From IMG/VR virus record IMGVR_UViG_3300025853_000775, positions 1 through 21,762 of that record: 21,762 nucleotides of DNA. One strand, 5' to 3'. The position numbers and the translations under genes are program-made. Shown here one piece after another: positions 20,152 to 21,762 of the stretch (the first letter of the stretch is position 1; every line of letters begins with the position of its first letter). The stretch is from a virus. The notes beneath the pieces are model-generated. The model did no database searches. It saw nothing but the letters and a program-made list of their open reading frames with translations, and had not been told where the DNA came from.

Positions 20152-20301
20152 TTGCGCCAATCGTTTGGTCATGGCTTAAGCTTCGCTTTGGATCTAAACC
20201 TACATTCGTACAATGTAGACCAATAAACTACCACTTTATATCTTTGCCCATTTGTTAGCTTTCGCAATTCGGCAGGTTCACCACTTGGCGCAATATTGCG
20301 C
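20152..20301 (-). ncRNA. candidate structured RNA or 5' leader element
   Basis: The 178 bases between two genes carry unusually many complementary segments on the minus strand. A 9-bp closing helix pairs TTGCGCCAA (20285-20293) with TTGGCGCAA (20152-20160). Inside: TGCC/GGCA (20271-20274 with 20245-20248) around GCGAAAGC, a GNRA-type tetraloop; ATAAA/TTTAT (20235-20239 with 20223-20227); TTGGTC/GACCAA (20218-20223 with 20165-20170), which encloses TACATT/AATGTA (20212-20217 with 20201-20206) and GGTTTAG/TTAAGCC (20194-20200 with 20173-20179, one G-T pair). A 14-bp palindrome at 20288-20301 could form a competing hairpin. No long ORF occupies the segment. It could be a riboswitch-like leader of the next gene or a free RNA. 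It matches no family I can name. Confidence 0.5.
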
Positions 20302-20313
20302 TATGTTTGCAAG

Positions 20314-20589
20314 TTATATCTTACCTTGCCTTTTTAGTCGTTCGTTTCTCTTTTCCATTCGTTCGGCTTGCCTTGCTTCCTTTCGCTTCGCTTTGAATGC
20401 CGTTCTAAGTAGTGCCGTTTCCAGGTGTTCCAACTTTGCCGCATTGCGTTGGATCTTATTACTCTTTGCAGATCTTGCGCTTTGCGATTGGTAAACCGCT
20501 TTGGATCGCTTGCGACCTTTAACGGTGTAACCCTGAAAAGTTACCTCAGTTTCAAGCCTTACAGCGTTATTGTTAATTGTTCGTTTCAT
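20314..20589 (-). CDS. small very basic early protein
   Basis: A 91-residue Lys/Arg-rich protein, the first gene of the minus-strand array. The N-terminus has beta-like TEVTFQGYTVKGRKRSKAV; the rest is helical and highly basic (SARSAKSNKIQRNAAKLEHL, AFKAKRKEARQAERMEKRNE), ending RLKRQGKI. It probably binds nucleic acid or ribosomes. Being first after the control region and next to the candidate structured RNA, it could be an RNA-binding partner or an early host-takeover protein; both are inference. No family is recognised. Confidence 0.65.
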   Translation of the reverse strand: MKRTINNNAVRLETEVTFQGYTVKGRKRSKAVYQSQSARSAKSNKIQRNAAKLEHLETALLRTAFKAKRKEARQAERMEKRNERLKRQGKI

Positions 20590-20617
20590 TCGTTGTTTGT
20601 TTCGATGGTGTAAAGGT

Positions 20618-20625
20618 GAAAGATA
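20618..20625 (-). promoter_or_regulatory. candidate -7 element of the early promoter
   Basis: TATCTTTC on the minus strand differs from the Bacteroidota TAnnTTTG consensus only at the last base. It lies 28 bases before the ATG at 20589 and 13 bases downstream of the last TTAACA repeat, a spacing compatible with an activator bound in the -35 region. No canonical -33 TTG is present at the normal distance, as expected for an activator-dependent promoter. Confidence 0.4.
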
Positions 20626-20637
20626 AAAGTTTAACCA

Positions 20638-20678
20638 ATGTTAAGCTAATGTTAAGAAAGTGTTAAGGAAATGTTAAC
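20638..20678 (-). promoter_or_regulatory. four 11-bp-phased TTAACA direct repeats (Pho-box-like operator)
   Basis: On the minus strand four octamers of the form STTAACAY occupy 20671-20678, 20660-20667, 20649-20656 and 20638-20645, each separated by exactly three bases, giving a strict 11-bp period. A weaker fifth copy, out of phase by a base, follows. Period and core match sites bound by PhoB/PhoP-type response regulators, for example TTAACA repeats of Bacillus PhoP. The array sits directly upstream of the candidate early promoter, pointing in its direction. Confidence 0.6.
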
Positions 20679-20771
20679 AGTTATAACTTACTGAAAATCA
20701 ATTAGTTAGGGTTATTTGAACTTGGAGCTGGTCAACAACGTACAAACTCCTATCTAAAAGCATAGGTATTC

Positions 20772-20812
20772 ACGCATGACGCATACGTGTACGCATACGC
20801 ATGACGCATGCG
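20772..20812. repeat. ACGCAT iteron-like cluster
   Basis: Five copies of ACGCAT occur at 20772, 20779, 20791, 20797 and 20804, all in the same direction. A 13-bp unit, ACGCATGACGCAT, is exactly repeated at 20772-20784 and 20797-20809 (25-bp spacing). The cluster is followed by the A-run at 20840-20848. Such arrays serve as initiator-binding sites at replication origins or as regulator operators. Confidence 0.6.
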
Positions 20813-21050
20813 AATAGATAATATTCCTGACGTATCCAAGAAAAAAAACACTAACTGTCATACAAAAGACAATAACATAGAACACACTCAGCGAATACAC
20901 TTTGTTGTAAGTTCAAAATCGCATAACTTTTTTTTATGATATGCACTACCAACGAGAACAGAAAGTGCTTTAGACACATTGTTATTGATACCTGTTGAAG
21001 TTTTGGAATAAACAAGGAAACCACTAGAAAAAGTTACCAACAAAATCTAC

Positions 21051-21335
21051 AACATTGTATATACGACATCTGGAATGTAACAAAGCCCAAACGAAATTTA
21101 TAACATCGTCCAAACGAAAGTGTTAACAGTACCTTGTAATGCATAGTATTAACATCGTGTATACGATTGAAGCATAGTTTTATAACAACAAACACACGAT
21201 TATGGATCTTGCTCCAGGCTGCACTGTGTTACAATTCAGATCTTCCAAAGTAGGTAACAAGGTGAACGCATTTTAAGGTAGGTAACGGAATGATGCCGAA
21301 CGTAACCACTACGTACCAACAAGGTGTACACGTGA
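21051..21335. repeat. family of degenerate 18-bp direct repeats
   Basis: Seven similar segments run in the same direction, starting at 21051, 21079, 21102, 21151, 21184, 21256 and 21318. Their rough form is AACA-N8-ACGA. The best pairs are 21051 and 21151 (14 of the first 16 bases) and 21079 and 21102 (15 of 18). The copies at 21102 and 21151 contain the dyad TCGT-N4-ACGA. A partial copy lies at 20734. Spacings are uneven (23 to 72 bases). They look like binding sites for one protein. Confidence 0.5.
21202..21276 (+). CDS. 24-residue micro-ORF
   Basis: ATG at 21202, TAA at 21274-21276. The peptide begins MDLAPGCTVLQFRSSK and ends in VGNKVNAF; it is basic and reads like a small folded domain fragment rather than random sequence. 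It is followed 13 bases later by a second micro-ORF in the same direction. Part of a degenerate repeat (21256) lies inside it, which argues that the DNA may be regulatory instead. Confidence 0.3.
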   Translation: MDLAPGCTVLQFRSSKVGNKVNAF

Positions 21336-21370
21336 ATATCAACTCAAGTGGCTATTTAGAATCGTTCTAA
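21290..21370 (+). CDS. 26-residue micro-ORF ending in a hairpin
   Basis: ATG at 21290 (a second ATG follows at once), TAA at 21368-21370. The peptide reads MMPNVTTTYQQGVHVNINSS then GYLESF. The stop codon lies within a perfect 9-bp hairpin, and G/C-rich hairpins follow, an arrangement like a leader peptide before attenuator structures. Coding is uncertain; a repeat copy (21318) lies inside. Confidence 0.35.
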   Translation: MMPNVTTTYQQGVHVNINSSGYLESF

Positions 21371-21373
21371 ATA
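21353..21373 (+). promoter_or_regulatory. perfect 9-bp hairpin with triloop
   Basis: TATTTAGAA at 21353-21361 and TTCTAAATA at 21365-21373 are exact reverse complements around TCG. There is no T-run on either side, so it is not a simple terminator. It may be an operator, a processing site or an RNA-stabilising stem at the end of the micro-ORF. Confidence 0.5.
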
Positions 21374-21382
21374 AGAAAATAG

Positions 21383-21414
21383 ACCCCACCCCAAACAGAA
21401 CGGGGGGTAGGTTT
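21383..21414 (+). terminator. weak terminator-like G/C hairpin
   Basis: ACCCC at 21383-21387 can pair with GGGGT at 21404-21408, extended by CC/GG after a bulged A, and is followed by AGGTTTTG. The T-run is only four long. On the other strand a T-rich stretch also follows, so it may act in either direction or be part of alternative pairings with the later C-runs. Confidence 0.35.
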
Positions 21415-21485
21415 TGTGAGAGCAGCCAATCGCTCGTGGTATATATACTCCACCCCCATGTACACAACTCATACCCCACCTCATT

Positions 21486-21505
21486 TCCCCTGGGGGGACT
21501 TTTTT
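21486..21505 (+). terminator. Rho-independent terminator before the rightward gene
   Basis: TCCCC at 21486-21490 and GGGGA at 21494-21498 form a compact G/C stem with a three-base loop, followed by C and six T residues (21500-21505). It would end plus-strand transcripts from the control region before the gene at 21551. It may therefore define a short leader RNA or act as an attenuator. Confidence 0.6.
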
Positions 21506-21550
21506 CTTCAGGAACGTTGTCATTAGAAAAATAATTACTTACTTGCGGTT

Positions 21551-21762
21551 ATGAAACCACTTATAGAATCTTGGGCTAAGAGGCTCGGTGTAGATGATTG
21601 GGATATACGTACAGAGCGTATTGATTCTAATCAGATAGAGTATAATGGGGAGGATTACTTTATAGGGATAGAGAGGGACTTTGATGGCAGGAACGCTGTC
21701 ATTTACCACGATGTGCCATTGGACGAGGAGTCTATAGTGCATGAGTTGTTGCACATAGCCTT
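21551..21762 (+). CDS. putative zinc metallopeptidase-like phage protein (partial, cut by window end)
   Basis: Only the first 70 residues are visible. The protein begins MKPLIESWAKRLGVDDWDIR, has an acidic middle with YFIGIERDFDGRNAVIYHD, and reaches IVHELLHIA, an HExxH zinc-binding motif (H64, E65, H68). Short proteins with this order (WxxxLGLDDWxI, later HELLH) occur in Bacteroidota phages and resemble SprT/ImmA-type metallopeptidase-like folds. It starts about 45 bases after a terminator and is the first rightward gene, so it may open the late region. Substrate unknown; the third zinc ligand would lie outside the window. Confidence 0.7.
   Translation, partial: MKPLIESWAKRLGVDDWDIRTERIDSNQIEYNGEDYFIGIERDFDGRNAVIYHDVPLDEESIVHELLHIA

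Larger units (their letters stand above)
20590..21550. other. divergent control region, almost without coding content
   Basis: About 960 bases separate the leftward early array from the rightward gene at 21551. The stretch holds promoter-like and operator-like repeats near 20618-20678, an ACGCAT cluster at 20772-20812, degenerate 18-bp repeats spread over 21051-21335, two tiny plus-strand ORFs, and hairpins up to 21505. Between 20820 and 21040 I see nothing firm beyond A-runs and one 20-codon ORF. No exact DnaA box was found by eye. The repeat content makes it the best candidate in the window for an origin or master switch. Confidence 0.6.

Noticed and set aside
20165-20240. tRNA-like reading of the minus strand (D-loop-like GTGGTAG, hairpin with GTA in the loop, then GGTTTAGATCC)
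   Set aside because: The stem lengths, loop sizes and T-arm do not fit a tRNA cloverleaf, no acceptor stem forms at the right distance and the loop lacks the invariant residues. It is better explained by the larger fold described for 20152-20301.
20776-20817. A 13-codon ORF encoding a Thr-His repeat peptide (MTHTCTHTHDACE)
   Set aside because: The peptide repeat simply reflects the ACGCAT DNA repeat; a binding-site explanation is more economical.
20936-20998. A 20-codon plus-strand ORF (MICTTNENRKCFRHIVIDTC)
   Set aside because: It is isolated, with no linked gene or conserved feature nearby; an ORF this short is expected by chance.
21051-21335. CRISPR-like array
   Set aside because: The repeats are short, degenerate and unevenly spaced, and no cas gene is present.
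21402-21497. G-quadruplex
   Set aside because: Only two long G-runs exist on the plus strand in this region, which is too few for an intramolecular four-stranded structure.
11330-21703. A recurring word CAGGAAC-N-NTGTCAT (near 11330, 21510 and 21688)
   Set aside because: CAGGAAC is frequent throughout the window, including inside unrelated coding regions, so three extended matches may be chance; no shared position relative to genes was seen.

Overview
The window looks like part of the genome of a tailed double-stranded DNA phage that infects Bacteroidota (Flavobacteriia/Bacteroidia type). Three things point there. Coding density is very high. Ribosome binding regions are A/T-rich and lack strong Shine-Dalgarno sites. 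The gene families include LamG-type tail protein, M15 endolysin, ERF annealing protein, YqaJ exonuclease, a VirE_N/BT4734-like primase fused to a DnaB-like helicase, DUF932, and an SH3-fold small protein. No portal, terminase or capsid gene is in this piece, so it is an internal fragment of a larger genome. Host and family assignments are inferences from these families; no database was searched.

Layout. (1) About 1-4685, plus strand: the end of the late module. It holds tail/receptor-binding genes including a LamG-like lectin protein, then a lysis cassette with a holin-like protein, a second membrane protein, an M15 peptidase endolysin and two out-of-frame overlapping membrane-anchored genes that resemble a spanin pair. 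An A+T-rich NUMOD4/HNH/AP2 homing endonuclease interrupts the cassette. (2) About 20589 down to 4656, minus strand: one very long early/middle gene array. In transcription order it contains a small basic protein, a candidate structured RNA, many small hypothetical proteins, a GP88-like cysteine-motif protein, a DUF932 protein, a C5-cytosine methyltransferase, a serine recombinase, a replication initiator/helicase loader, the primase-helicase, YqaJ exonuclease, ERF annealing protein, SSB and finally a helix-turn-helix protein. Rho-independent terminators lie at about 19709-19741 and 5041-5074. (3) About 20590-21550: a divergent control region with little coding content. It holds a four-copy 11-bp-phased TTAACA-type operator, an ACGCAT iteron-like cluster, a family of degenerate 18-bp repeats, two tiny plus-strand ORFs, and hairpins with a terminator. 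(4) 21551 to the end: the start of a plus-strand gene with an HELLH metallopeptidase motif, cut by the window edge.

How the parts fit. Exonuclease, ERF protein and SSB form a complete single-strand-annealing recombination set, next to the initiator and primase-helicase that would run replication. SSB and the helicase both end in an acidic tail closing with Pro-Phe. The methyltransferase probably protects phage DNA. The small proteins between these blocks are typical host-takeover or accessory genes.

The most notable observations are: (a) microgenes of 31-59 codons that fall below usual ORF cut-offs, most joined to neighbours by ATGA stop/start overlaps and most encoding a single membrane segment, including three in a row at 12038-12338; (b) a candidate RNA at 20152-20301 with a 9-bp closing helix and several nested helices, just upstream of a start codon; (c) the Pho-box-like phased operator ahead of the early genes; (d) a 32-bp duplicated gene boundary at 13186 and 15968; (e) diverged flanking repeats around the homing endonuclease. 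Several start codons were moved from the longest possible start to the one that makes an ATGA overlap.
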